Below, one piece after another: positions 33,064 to 42,712 of a DNA stretch of 64,000 nucleotides. The stretch comes from Gracilimonas sp965227785 (GTDB lineage: Bacteria; Bacteroidota; Rhodothermia; Balneolales; Balneolaceae). The first letter of the stretch is position 1. Every line of letters begins with the position of its first letter. The stretch covers positions 1,426,001-1,490,000 of the forward strand of contig NZ_OZ245785.1 of the NCBI RefSeq assembly GCF_965227785.1, given 5' to 3'. The notes under the pieces are model-generated. The model saw nothing but the letters and a program-made list of their open reading frames with translations. It searched no databases and was not told where the DNA came from. The position numbers and the translations under genes were made by a program.

Positions 33064-34986
33064 CTATTTATAACTGCGTTGTTTTAGCTCAACGAATTCA
33101 AATTCAAGATTTTCTTTGTGAAGGGTTTCTTCCAGTTTGCCATTCAGGCCATTGTATTCCCAGGCAGCTACGTATGAAAAATCTTCATCATTACGCAAAG
33201 CTTCCCCTTCTTCGGTTTGATACTCTTCGCGGAGGTGGCAGCCAGCCGACTCTTCACGCTGTAATGCATCTTCAGCCATTAGTTCTGCCAACTCAAAGAA
33301 GTCGGCAACTCGACCGGCGAATTCCAGATACTTGTTATAATTGTTTTTCTCGCCCGGCACTTTCACATTCTTCCAGAATTCTTCCCGGAGCTCGCGAATT
33401 TCCTCAATGGCTGATTTTAAGCCTTCAGCATTTCGGGCAATACCAATCTTGTCCCAAACAATCTTACCTAACGATCGGTGGAAGTCGATGATCGTACGGT
33501 CACCGTCAATATTCAGGAGTTTATCTATTTGAGACTGTGCGGCATTTTCTGCCTCTTCAAAAGCTTTATGGTCGGTTCCATATCGTTTGCCCGGCTCTTG
33601 TTTCGCCAGGTAATCACCGATGGTATAAGGCAGAACAAAGTATCCGTCAGAAAGTCCCTGCATCAATGCACTTGCTCCAAGGCGGTTCGCACCGTGATCA
33701 GAGAAATTAGCCTCACCGGCAGCATAAAGTCCCGGAATGGTTGTCTGCAGGTTATAATCAACCCAAAGGCCACCCATGGTGTAGTGAACCGCCGGATAGA
33801 TTCTCATAGGACGCTCATATGGATTTTCACCAGCTATGTTTTCATACATCTCAAACAGGTTTCCATACTTGGATTCGATGGTATCTCGTCCGTCTCGCTC
33901 AATTGCATCCCGGAAATCGAGATACACAGCCAGGCCGGTTTCTCCCACACCCAGTCCGTCATCACAAACCATTTTTGCATTTCGAGAGGCTACATCGCGT
34001 GGGACCAGATTACCGAAACTTGGGTAACGCTCCTCGAGATAATAATACCGCTCGTCTTCAGGTATGTCATTCGGATGTCGGTCATCTCCTTTCTTCTTCG
34101 GCACCCAAACACGTCCGTCGTTTCTCAAACTCTCACTCATAAGAGTAAGTTTAGATTGATAGTCGCCGGAAACAGGAATACAAGTTGGGTGAACCTGTAC
34201 ATAACATGGATTTGCAAAAGCAGCTCCTTTCTTGTGAGCTCTCCATGCAGCCGTTACATTTGAATTTTTAGCGTTCGTTGATAGATAGAATACGTTTCCA
34301 TAACCACCGGTTGCAAGAACAACCGCATCAGCCTCGTACCTGTTTAATTCGCCGGAAACCAAATCACGGGTAATGATTCCACGAGCTTGTCCGTCTATAA
34401 CAACCACATCCAGCATTTCGTGTCGCGGATGGTATTTGATGTTCCCGTTGTGAACCTGACGCATCATCGCCTGGTAAGCACCGAGCAACAGCTGCTGACC
34501 TGTTTGGCCTCGTGCATAAAATGTTCTGGATACCTGTGCTCCACCAAAAGAACGGTTGGCCAGGTTACCTCCGTATTCCCGTGCAAAAGGAACGCCCTGT
34601 GCTACAGCCTGGTCAATAATTTCATTCGACACCTGGGCAAGGCGATACACATTAGATTCACGAGAACGATAGTCACCGCCTTTGATGGTATCATAAAAAA
34701 GCCGCCAGATGCTATCTCCATCATTCGGATAATTTTTAGCAGCATTGATTCCACCCTGAGCTGCGATACTGTGGGCGCGCCGGGCCGAATCCTGAATACA
34801 AAAACTTCTTACATTATACCCCAGCTCTGCAAAACTGGCTGCTGCAGCGCCACCGGCCAGTCCGGTTCCTACTACAATAATTTCATATTTCCGCTTGTTA
34901 TTGGGAGCCACCAGCTTGATATCTTTGATGTGCTTATCCCACTTCTCTTGTAACGGTCCGCCAGGTACTTTTGAATCTAATTTCAT
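33064..34986 (-). CDS. sdhA: Succinate dehydrogenase/fumarate reductase flavoprotein subunit
   Basis: SdhA oxidises succinate to fumarate with covalent FAD. The dinucleotide motif VVGTGLAGGAAAASFAELG is near residue 38. IQDSARRAHSIAAQGGINAA holds the His that binds FAD, and the substrate-site region HPTCIPVSG and the Arg in GANRLGASALMQGLSDG follow. At 640 residues it is the length typical of Bacteroidota/type B SdhA. It lies between sdhC and sdhB, and the complex sits on the inner membrane facing the cytoplasm. Confidence 0.96.
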   Translation of the reverse strand: MKLDSKVPGGPLQEKWDKHIKDIKLVAPNNKRKYEIIVVGTGLAGGAAAASFAELGYNVRSFCIQDSARRAHSIAAQGGINAAKNYPNDGDSIWRLFYDTIKGGDYRSRESNVYRLAQVSNEIIDQAVAQGVPFAREYGGNLANRSFGGAQVSRTFYARGQTGQQLLLGAYQAMMRQVHNGNIKYHPRHEMLDVVVIDGQARGIITRDLVSGELNRYEADAVVLATGGYGNVFYLSTNAKNSNVTAAWRAHKKGAAFANPCYVQVHPTCIPVSGDYQSKLTLMSESLRNDGRVWVPKKKGDDRHPNDIPEDERYYYLEERYPSFGNLVPRDVASRNAKMVCDDGLGVGETGLAVYLDFRDAIERDGRDTIESKYGNLFEMYENIAGENPYERPMRIYPAVHYTMGGLWVDYNLQTTIPGLYAAGEANFSDHGANRLGASALMQGLSDGYFVLPYTIGDYLAKQEPGKRYGTDHKAFEEAENAAQSQIDKLLNIDGDRTIIDFHRSLGKIVWDKIGIARNAEGLKSAIEEIRELREEFWKNVKVPGEKNNYNKYLEFAGRVADFFELAELMAEDALQREESAGCHLREEYQTEEGEALRNDEDFSYVAAWEYNGLNGKLEETLHKENLEFEFVELKQRSYK

Positions 34987-35019
34987 AATCCTAAATCTAT
35001 AGTCTTAAACTTAATCTCT

Positions 35020-35727
35020 TTAGTATGCGATGAGAGAGCCTTCTCCGCCAGTAACAAATATATAAAGCGGAATAAAGATAAAGCCCAGCATCAAAATAAT
35101 AGCGAATATGTAAGCCCCAAGCTGAACTTTTTTGGAAGTTTCACCGTGTTTCATTCCCAGGGATGTCAAAGCACTCCAGGCACCGTGAGAAAGGTGGAGA
35201 ATAACCAGTGCAAGCACCGCTATGTAACCAAAAGCCACCAGTGGCTTCTGAAATTCAGCAATAACCAATGCCCGTAAATCACGTGCTTCTGTAGCCCCTA
35301 CCGATTCCAGTGCAATGGTTTCAGTTGGACCAAACTTGAAATGCCAGATATGAAATACCAGAAACACCAAAATGATAATTCCTGTCCAGATCATACTTCT
35401 GGAAGCCAGTGATTGATGACTTGGACCTCCTTTTGTTTGATATTTCGCATATCCCTCGGGACGGGCTTTTCTGCGCTGAAGCCAAATCGAAATACCTAAA
35501 ATAGCATGGTAAAGGAAAAAGAATGCCAGTCCGGCTTCAATTACGTAAAGAAGAGGCCCTAAACTTTCCAACGTATAAGTGTAAATGTTGAATGCTTGAG
35601 AATCTCCGAAAATGGTGAGGTTACCGACAAGGTGACCGATCAAAAACAACATAAGCCCGATACCTGTGATACCGGTCATAATTTTTCGGCCCACCTGAGA
35701 ATTCAGTGCTTTAATAAGAGAAGGCAT
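35020..35727 (-). CDS. sdhC: Succinate dehydrogenase cytochrome b558 subunit
   Basis: This single membrane anchor of 235 residues has about five hydrophobic helices and several His residues placed for two haems (IGHLVGNLTIF, YHAILG, FHIWHFKFG, LHLSHGAW). That is the type B (fumarate-reductase-like) arrangement with no separate sdhD, linking the enzyme to menaquinone. It is first in the sdhCAB operon. The promoter should lie in the 35728-36022 gap, which is otherwise empty. Confidence 0.93.
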   Translation of the reverse strand: MPSLIKALNSQVGRKIMTGITGIGLMLFLIGHLVGNLTIFGDSQAFNIYTYTLESLGPLLYVIEAGLAFFFLYHAILGISIWLQRRKARPEGYAKYQTKGGPSHQSLASRSMIWTGIIILVFLVFHIWHFKFGPTETIALESVGATEARDLRALVIAEFQKPLVAFGYIAVLALVILHLSHGAWSALTSLGMKHGETSKKVQLGAYIFAIILMLGFIFIPLYIFVTGGEGSLIAY

Positions 35728-36022
35728 GTAATTGCGTCTTAAATAATTTCAATTTGTGCTAATAAAACAGCGGCTACCCGTGCTTAGTTTCAATTTTAAG
35801 TGAAACTTCAACAAAGCTTAACTGCGCCGTGAAAATCGCTTTTTCCAGTCTGAATAACAAGGCAGATTACTTCTAAATAAACCCCAAATACTGTTGTATT
35901 CTTCTAATTGCATTACGCCCATTTGTTTGCACAACCATGAACCGGCCGACTCAGGTTTCTATTTTGAAATATGACTTTCGTCTTTTCTCCCGCTACCTTT
36001 GGCTGCATCATAAATCAAGAAT

Positions 36023-36637
36023 ATGTTCTGCATAAAAAATTCCACCGAAAGCAGTTTTCGTGAGCGCGGCTCCAAGTTCCTGGGCTTTTTATTTCCGGCC
36101 GACTCTGAAGACGCATTTGCAGATGGGTTAGAAAAGCTTAAATCAAAATACCCCGACGCCACCCACCATTGCTACGGCTGGCGATTAAATCCGGCTCAAG
36201 TAAAAGAATTCAGCACCGATGATGGCGAACCTTCAGGTACGGCCGGACTTCCGATCCTGAATCAGCTAAAGTCATTTGAGATAATCAATGCAGGAATTGT
36301 TGTAGTCAGATATTATGGTGGCACTAAGCTGGGCAAATCCGGTTTAATTGAAGCTTATGGGTTGGCTGCCAAAAAATGCCTCGAAGAAGCCTCCCTAATC
36401 GCAATCAAACCTGTTCGCCTTTTTGAAGTTCAATATCCCTACCCGGAAGAAAACAACATTCAGCAGTTGATAAACAGCTATGAATTGAAAGTTATGGAAT
36501 CAGAATACCTGGAACATGTCACATTGAAAGTTGCTTGCCCCATAAAAACAGCCACCCGAATTGAAAAAGAACTCGAAGGCATGGAGCACCTCAATATTAT
36601 TTTTAAGAAACTGGAAGAACATTTCATTGCTGGATAA
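36023..36637 (+). CDS. IMPACT/YigZ-family protein
   Basis: This 204-residue protein has the YigZ pattern: KFLGFLFPADSEDAFADGLE, THHCYGWRL, STDDGEPSGTAGLPIL and VVRYYGGTKLGKSGLIEAYG. A smaller C-terminal domain (EFG-V-like) follows. Family members bind nucleic acids or ribosomes, and the bacterial role is not established. It is divergent from sdhC and 43 bases upstream of the adenosyltransferase gene. Confidence 0.9.
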   Translation: MFCIKNSTESSFRERGSKFLGFLFPADSEDAFADGLEKLKSKYPDATHHCYGWRLNPAQVKEFSTDDGEPSGTAGLPILNQLKSFEIINAGIVVVRYYGGTKLGKSGLIEAYGLAAKKCLEEASLIAIKPVRLFEVQYPYPEENNIQQLINSYELKVMESEYLEHVTLKVACPIKTATRIEKELEGMEHLNIIFKKLEEHFIAG

Positions 36638-36680
36638 GAAACTTACCATCCAAACCCCTATTTTCTAAAAAAAGGATGTT

Positions 36681-37226
36681 ATGAAAATTTACACCAAGAA
36701 AGGCGATAGTGGAAATACCTCCTTGTTTGGCGGGCAGCGCGTTTCCAAAAGCTCAAAACGTATTGATGCCTACGGCACTGTGGATGAACTAAATTCTATT
36801 TTAGGAATGGCTGCAGCTCATGGATTATCAGATAAGGGCGCTGAACTTATTGAAACCGTGCAGCAACAACTTTTTGTATTGGGAGCTGACCTTGCAACCC
36901 CACAATCCAGAGAAGTCCGGATTGAACGAATAGGTAATTCGGAAGTCGATTTTTTGGAAAATGCCATCGATGAAATGGAGGAAGCATTAGAACCCCTCAA
37001 GAATTTCATTTTACCAGGTGGAGCTGAGGCCGGAGCTACCCTGCATTTTGCCCGCACGGTTTGCCGACGGGCTGAACGTATTACGGTAGAGTGCCGACAT
37101 GAAGAAGAAATTTCAGAAGTTGCCATCATGTATATAAACCGGCTGTCCGACTTCCTGTTTGTGCTTGCCCGATTTGAAAACAAAGAAGCAGGTACAGAAG
37201 AGAAAACCTGGATTCCAGCCCGATAA
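36681..37226 (+). CDS. Cob(I)alamin adenosyltransferase, PduO type
   Basis: This enzyme transfers adenosyl from ATP to cob(I)alamin, making coenzyme B12. The ATP-binding motif KIYTKKGDSGNTSLFGGQRV is at residues 2-21. AYGTVDELNS follows, and FARTVCRRAERITVE has the conserved Arg/Glu pairs of PduO. The 181-residue length is usual. It ends 2 bases before the next gene. The presence of only the last B12 step fits cobalamin salvage or an adenosylcobalamin-dependent enzyme elsewhere. Confidence 0.93.
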   Translation: MKIYTKKGDSGNTSLFGGQRVSKSSKRIDAYGTVDELNSILGMAAAHGLSDKGAELIETVQQQLFVLGADLATPQSREVRIERIGNSEVDFLENAIDEMEEALEPLKNFILPGGAEAGATLHFARTVCRRAERITVECRHEEEISEVAIMYINRLSDFLFVLARFENKEAGTEEKTWIPAR

Positions 37227-37228
37227 GC

Positions 37229-39232
37229 ATGTCCCTGACCAATAAGGCCAAAGCATATATCCGCAAGCATCACCAAAAGAAAAGTGCTGCCGAAATTGCT
37301 GAACAATTGAATCAGGATAAGAAAGACGTTCAGGCCTATATCGATGAAATAAGCGAGCCCCTTCCGTTTAAGAAAAAAGCCGCTTTTTACGCTATTACCC
37401 TATCTATCCCCATTCTGTTTTTTGTGGTTTTAGAGGTGGTATTACGCGGGGTTGATTATATGGGCAATACGGAACTGTTTATCGATCCGAATATTCCACA
37501 GGACGAGTATTACATGCCCAACCCGAACTTTGCTGCCCGCTACTTCTTCTATACCAAAACAATCCCAAACCCTTCTTCTGACGTGTTTCTACAGGAAAAA
37601 CCGGAAAATGGCTTTCGGGTTTTTGCCATGGGTGGCTCCAGTGCAGCAGGCTATCCCTATGGATATAACGGAACGTACTCCCGTGTGGTTAATGACATGC
37701 TTTCTGACGCCATGCCCGACCGCAAGGTGGAAGTTGTGAATGTGGCAACCTCAGCCATCAGCACCTACACACTTTTCGATCAGGTGGATGAGATCCTGGA
37801 ACAACAACCGGATGCCATCATGATTTATGCCGGACATAATGAATTTTACGGTGCTCTTGGTGTAGGCTCCAATGAAAACCTGGGGGCTTTTCCTGGATTT
37901 GTTCGGTTTTATTTAAAACTTCAGCGTTTCAAAACTTTTATGCTGCTGCGGGAGATGATTGTGAACTCAGGGCAATGGCTCGCCTCTACCCTCAGCGATG
38001 AACAACCGGCAACGGGTACACTGATGGAGCGGATTATCAGTGATCAATCGATTGAATTAAACGGACCTGAATATGAGATAGCCATGATTCAATTTCGAAG
38101 TAATATGGAGGCCATCATTGAGAAGTTTGCTGATGAGAATATTCCGGTTTACCTCTCAACTATTGCCAGCAACGTAAAAGACCAGCCTCCCTTTGTTTCT
38201 ATTGAAGAGGATCAGAATCCGCCCGCGGATGAAGTTTTCAGCACTGCTCAATCACTATATCAGAACGGAGATACCACATCAGCGAAAGAACAATTTGAAT
38301 TCGCCAAAGATCTGGACGGACTTAAATTCCGGGCTCCTTCTGATATCAACAACATTATAAAATCACTTCCCGACACTTACGCTAACACAACATTGGTTCA
38401 GGTCCACGATGCTTTTGAAAATACCTCACCGGATGGCATCATTGGGAATAACCTGATGCTGGAACACCTTCACCCCAACCAGGAGGGATATTTTTTAATG
38501 GGCAGAAGTTTTGCCGAATCTCTGCTTGGTGATTTAACGGTTCGAGGCTTAGCTTCAACAGAGAACCTGAACCCCGATTCCTATTTTGACGAGATGTTTA
38601 TCTCTGATTTTGACAACAGGATTGTCCACCATCGGCTGCGCACACTGAAACAAGGCTTTCCTTTCGTGATTGACGGAAGAGAAACTCCCTACCAATTCAG
38701 CTATGAAACCGAGGGAATGGTTGATAGCCTTGCTTTTGGGGTGGTGCATAAAAACATTCGATGGGATGCAGCCAAAGTGGAGCTGGGAAATTACTTTCAA
38801 AATCAGGGTGAGATTGACAAAGCCCTGTTTGAGTATAAAGGATTGATTCGAAACCAACCCTGGAACGACTCCCCTTATGTTTATGCTGCCCAGATGTTAA
38901 TCAATCAAAATAATTTCACGGACGCAGAACCTTATTTAAGAAAAGCATACGAATTAGCTCCGCGCGAGGCATTCACCACTAAAATGCTGGGTTCTATTGA
39001 ACTGAACAAAGGCAACGCGGAAGAAGCGATCCGTTTCCTGGAAGAATCCCGGCAAATCAACCCCAAAGACCCGCAGATGTTGTATAATCTTTCCGGGGCT
39101 TACGGGACTAATCGTGAATTTGACAAAGCGCTGGATATTGCGAACCGCGTCATTGAGCTGAATCCCAATTATCCCGGCATTCAGCAGTGGAAACAACAAC
39201 TCGAAAGAATTATAAACTCAAGAAGAAACTAA
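37229..39232 (+). CDS. Membrane-anchored SGNH-hydrolase-like protein with TPR repeats
   Basis: This 667-residue protein has an N-terminal cytoplasmic segment with a helix-turn-helix look (KSAAEIAEQLNQDKKDVQAY) and one membrane helix near 49-70. An SGNH/GDSL-like domain follows, with FAMGGSSAAG (nucleophile block), YAGHNEFYGALG (Asn block) and LEHLHPNQEGY (His block). At least three TPR units from about 560 end the protein. It should face the periplasm and may be an esterase or O-acyl transferase partner acting on glycans. The substrate is unknown. Confidence 0.8.
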   Translation: MSLTNKAKAYIRKHHQKKSAAEIAEQLNQDKKDVQAYIDEISEPLPFKKKAAFYAITLSIPILFFVVLEVVLRGVDYMGNTELFIDPNIPQDEYYMPNPNFAARYFFYTKTIPNPSSDVFLQEKPENGFRVFAMGGSSAAGYPYGYNGTYSRVVNDMLSDAMPDRKVEVVNVATSAISTYTLFDQVDEILEQQPDAIMIYAGHNEFYGALGVGSNENLGAFPGFVRFYLKLQRFKTFMLLREMIVNSGQWLASTLSDEQPATGTLMERIISDQSIELNGPEYEIAMIQFRSNMEAIIEKFADENIPVYLSTIASNVKDQPPFVSIEEDQNPPADEVFSTAQSLYQNGDTTSAKEQFEFAKDLDGLKFRAPSDINNIIKSLPDTYANTTLVQVHDAFENTSPDGIIGNNLMLEHLHPNQEGYFLMGRSFAESLLGDLTVRGLASTENLNPDSYFDEMFISDFDNRIVHHRLRTLKQGFPFVIDGRETPYQFSYETEGMVDSLAFGVVHKNIRWDAAKVELGNYFQNQGEIDKALFEYKGLIRNQPWNDSPYVYAAQMLINQNNFTDAEPYLRKAYELAPREAFTTKMLGSIELNKGNAEEAIRFLEESRQINPKDPQMLYNLSGAYGTNREFDKALDIANRVIELNPNYPGIQQWKQQLERIINSRRN

Positions 39233-39238
39233 TTCATC

Positions 39239-40588
39239 ATGGCATTAATGATATCCGTCTCGGGCATCCGGGGCATTTTTGGAACCGATCTTACCCCACA
39301 AAATCTAACCCGATTTACGGCCGCCTATGGAACCTGGCTGAAAGGAGGAACGGTAGTTTTGGGTAGAGATTCCCGCGTGACGGGCAAAATTTGTGAAGAC
39401 ATCATTGCAGCAACCCTGGCTTCCGTTGGTTGTGATGTTATCAAAGTAGGCGTTGTGCCTACCCCAACCGTAGCGATGGGAGTTTTGAAGCACAAAGCTG
39501 CCGGAGGAATTATTATTTCTGCCAGTCATAACCCGGCTCAATGGAATGCGTTGAAATTGCTTAACAGTAAAAGTGAATTCCTTGATGCCGATCAGGGTAA
39601 TGAGGTGATTCGTATTTCGGAAAGCGAGCAGTTTGAATATCAGCCTTATGACAAAATCGGTGTTATCCGGGAAGATGAGGATTTGCTGGATCACCACATC
39701 GAGAAGATATTAGACCTACCATACATTCAAGCCGAACAAATCGCCGGCAAGAATTTTTCCGTAGCTGTGGATGCGGTAAATGGAGCTGGCTCTAAGGCAA
39801 TCCCACATTTATTAGATAAACTCGGGGTTAAAACGGTTCATAAAATTCATTGTACCCCCAACGGATTATTCCCCCACAACCCGGAGCCTTTACCGGAACA
39901 CCTCACTGAAATTTGTGAGTTAGTTAAGGAAGAAAAAGCCGACCTGGGAGTGGTAACTGATCCCGATGCCGACCGTCTTGCACTTGTAGACAATAACGGA
40001 AAGCTTTTTGGGGAAGAATACACTCAAGCAGCTGCATTTGATTTTATATTGAGCAAAAAAGCCGGTCCTTGTGCCACCAACTTATCCTCTTCCAGGGTTT
40101 CTGATGATGTTGCGCGTGAGTACAACCAAACCTGCCATCGGTCTGCTGTGGGTGAAATTAATGTGGTAAAAGTGATGCAGGAACAGGAAGCTGTGATTGG
40201 AGGTGAAGGAAACGGAGGCGTGATTTGTCCGGACTTGCATTACGGCCGGGACGCACTGGTTGGCATTGCCATGGTTCTTCAGCTCCTTACCGAGAAAGAC
40301 ATGAGTTCCTCCGAATACAGAGCCACACTGCCGGATTACTTTATGAGCAAGAATAAAATCCAACTGGATGAGCTGGGCAAAGATGCCGATGAAGTGCTCG
40401 AAATGGTGAAAGAACACTTCTCCAGCCTGGAGCCCAACACGGTTGATGGCGTTAAAATAGACTTCGCGGAAGGTTGGGTTCACCTTCGAAAATCAAATAC
40501 CGAACCGATTATCCGGATTTACTCGGAAGGAAAATCACCGGAGGCAGCCAAAGCATTTGCCGGCAAAATATTTGATTTACTCAAGTAA
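39239..40588 (+). CDS. glmM: Phosphoglucosamine mutase-like phosphohexomutase
   Basis: This alpha-D-phosphohexomutase of 449 residues probably interconverts glucosamine-6-phosphate and glucosamine-1-phosphate for UDP-GlcNAc synthesis. It has SGIRGIFGTDLTP at the start and the active-site phosphoserine loop GIIISASHNPAQWNALK near 96. The metal loop is VTDPDADRLALV near 240, with GGEGNGGVICP near 322 and a phosphate-binding RKSNTEPIIRIYSEG near the end. Phosphomannomutase is the main alternative. It starts 6 bases after the SGNH gene. Confidence 0.85.
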   Translation: MALMISVSGIRGIFGTDLTPQNLTRFTAAYGTWLKGGTVVLGRDSRVTGKICEDIIAATLASVGCDVIKVGVVPTPTVAMGVLKHKAAGGIIISASHNPAQWNALKLLNSKSEFLDADQGNEVIRISESEQFEYQPYDKIGVIREDEDLLDHHIEKILDLPYIQAEQIAGKNFSVAVDAVNGAGSKAIPHLLDKLGVKTVHKIHCTPNGLFPHNPEPLPEHLTEICELVKEEKADLGVVTDPDADRLALVDNNGKLFGEEYTQAAAFDFILSKKAGPCATNLSSSRVSDDVAREYNQTCHRSAVGEINVVKVMQEQEAVIGGEGNGGVICPDLHYGRDALVGIAMVLQLLTEKDMSSSEYRATLPDYFMSKNKIQLDELGKDADEVLEMVKEHFSSLEPNTVDGVKIDFAEGWVHLRKSNTEPIIRIYSEGKSPEAAKAFAGKIFDLLK

Positions 40589-40672
40589 CATTTCGACTAA
40601 ACTGTTATTTAACTAACAGGTTCGGATAAATGCAGGTCGTTATAGTTTAAAGAAACTAAACCGGCCTCTTTC

Positions 40673-40716
40673 ATTGTTCTAAATGGTGCAAATACAACAC
40701 CTTTTATTAGAACAAT
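40673..40716 (+). promoter_or_regulatory. Structured leader hairpin in front of ftsH
   Basis: ATTGTTCTAA (40673-40682) and TTAGAACAAT (40707-40716) are perfect 10-base inverted arms, and an inner GGTG/CACC stem lies between them. It ends 18 bases before the TTG start of ftsH. It could be a leader RNA structure, an operator, or the end of the glmM transcript. A weaker CTGTTA/TAACAG stem at 40602-40619, just past the glmM stop, is the better candidate for that end. Confidence 0.5.
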
Positions 40717-40734
40717 AATCAAACAAAGCCAGAT

Positions 40735-42654
40735 TTGTCTGAACAGAAAAAGGAAAAGCAGAGAGATAAGAAAAAGAAAACGAGGAAGTGGTCTCCCAAA
40801 AAAAGACCGGGTAATTTCAGCTGGAGCAGTGCACTGATTTGGTTGATCGTGATTGCACTGTTTTATAATTGGTACATGTCGGGAGATGGTTTTACAGGCT
40901 CTGCTGAAATAGAATATTCCGAGTTTCGAAAGCAACTTAATAAAGGCAATGTAGAACGGGTAAAAGTTCAGGGTGATTACATTCAGGGAGAATTTAAATC
41001 TCCACAGGTTTTGAATATATCTGAGGATGATACCCTTGAATCAGAAAATTTCACCACCTACATCCCTTCTTTCGGGGATGATAATTTATATGCCCAGCTG
41101 GAAAAATATGATGTGGCGGTTTCTGCTCAGCCTGAGTCTGACTACGATTGGTGGTACATCCTTCTCATGGCACTACCAATCATATTTATTTTATTTATGG
41201 GCTTCATGTTTTATCAGCGGATGAAGTCTCAAAGCCAGGGTATTCTTAACATTGGGAAAAGCAAAGCCAAACTGCAGGAACCAGAAAAACAGGATACTAC
41301 CTTTGATGATGTTGCAGGCCTCGACAATGCAAAAAAAGAACTACAGGAAATTATCGAATTTCTCAAAGAACCGGCTCGTTTTCAGGAAATAGGTGCCAAA
41401 CTTCCAAAGGGTTTGTTAATGGTAGGTCCACCAGGAACTGGAAAAACCCTCATGGCTAAAGCTGCAGCAGGAGAGGCCGATGTTCCCTTTTATAGTATTT
41501 CCGGTTCTGATTTCATGGAAATGTTTGTCGGTGTTGGAGCCAAACGTGTTCGTGATATGTTCGACAAGGCCAAGGAAACATCACCAAGTATTATCTTTAT
41601 TGATGAAATTGACTCCATTGGTCGTAGGCGTGGGGCCGGACTCGGCGGTGGTCATGATGAACGCGAGCAAACCCTGAACCAGCTGCTTTCGGAGCTGGAC
41701 GGCTTTGAGCCCACTGAAAGCGTGGTCGTTATGGCGGCAACCAACCGACCCGATATTCTGGATAAAGCCCTATTACGACCCGGAAGGTTTGACCGGCGAA
41801 TCACTGTGAACTTGCCCACACAATCGGCTCGAAATGAGATCCTCAAAATACACGCCAAGGGAAAGCCATTGGGAGATGACGTTGATCTGGAAAAGATTGC
41901 CCGGAGCACACCCGGTTTCAGCGGTGCTGATTTGGAGAATCTGCTTAATGAGGCTTCATTGTATGCCGGCCGAAACAAGCGAAAGAAAATTAAAATGGAA
42001 GATATAGACCGGGCACGAGACAAAGTACTGATGGGGCTGGAACGTGACGGCATCACCATTAATGACGATGAGAAGAAGATGCTGGCCTATCACGAAGCCG
42101 GACATGCTTTAGTGGCTGCTATTCTACCCCACTCCGACCCCATTCATAAGGTTACCATCATACCCCGGGGCAAAGCAATGGGAGTAACTCAGCAACTGCC
42201 GGAGAAGGAAAAATACATTTATAAAAGAGAATATCTTCTCGACCGGTTAGCTGTAATTATGGGCGGAAGAGCCGCTGAAGACCTCATTTTTGAAACATCT
42301 ACCAGCGGTGCCCAGGATGACCTGAAGCAGGTAGCCAAACTCTCGCGAAAAATGGTACTGGACTTAGGCATGAGTGACCGTTTCGGGCATGTTTCTTTCG
42401 GAAGTGAAGAGCAAGAGGTGTTTCTGGGAAGGGACATGAGTCGCCAGAGGGAATACAGCGATTCCACTGCGCGGGAAATTGATGAAGAGGTTCAGAAAAT
42501 ATCAGAGGAAGCCTTCAACCGTGCTCTGAATACCCTCAAAGAAAACCGGGAAGTGTTAGACAGGGTCGCCAATCTTCTCCTCGAGAAAGAAGAAATATCC
42601 GGCAAAGAAGTCGAGGAGCTTCTCGATAAGTCTGGCTCCGATAAAACACAATAA
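40735..42654 (+). CDS. ftsH: ATP-dependent zinc metalloprotease FtsH
   Basis: FtsH degrades misfolded membrane proteins and regulators at the inner membrane. It has two membrane helices near 33-48 and 135-158 around a periplasmic domain. The AAA module follows, with Walker A VGPPGTGKTLMAKAAAGEA near 230, Walker B IIFIDEIDSIG, and the SRH RPDILDKALLRPGRFDR. The zinc motif HEAGHA is near 455. The only possible start after the upstream TAG at 40708 that keeps the N-terminus is TTG at 40735, with no clear Shine-Dalgarno, so initiation is probably weak or regulated. Length 639 is standard. Confidence 0.95.
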   Translation: MSEQKKEKQRDKKKKTRKWSPKKRPGNFSWSSALIWLIVIALFYNWYMSGDGFTGSAEIEYSEFRKQLNKGNVERVKVQGDYIQGEFKSPQVLNISEDDTLESENFTTYIPSFGDDNLYAQLEKYDVAVSAQPESDYDWWYILLMALPIIFILFMGFMFYQRMKSQSQGILNIGKSKAKLQEPEKQDTTFDDVAGLDNAKKELQEIIEFLKEPARFQEIGAKLPKGLLMVGPPGTGKTLMAKAAAGEADVPFYSISGSDFMEMFVGVGAKRVRDMFDKAKETSPSIIFIDEIDSIGRRRGAGLGGGHDEREQTLNQLLSELDGFEPTESVVVMAATNRPDILDKALLRPGRFDRRITVNLPTQSARNEILKIHAKGKPLGDDVDLEKIARSTPGFSGADLENLLNEASLYAGRNKRKKIKMEDIDRARDKVLMGLERDGITINDDEKKMLAYHEAGHALVAAILPHSDPIHKVTIIPRGKAMGVTQQLPEKEKYIYKREYLLDRLAVIMGGRAAEDLIFETSTSGAQDDLKQVAKLSRKMVLDLGMSDRFGHVSFGSEEQEVFLGRDMSRQREYSDSTAREIDEEVQKISEEAFNRALNTLKENREVLDRVANLLLEKEEISGKEVEELLDKSGSDKTQ

Positions 42655-42712
42655 TCTGTTACCAAATTAATTCTTACTATAGGTGAGAATAGCGAATCTA
42701 AAAACCACAGTT

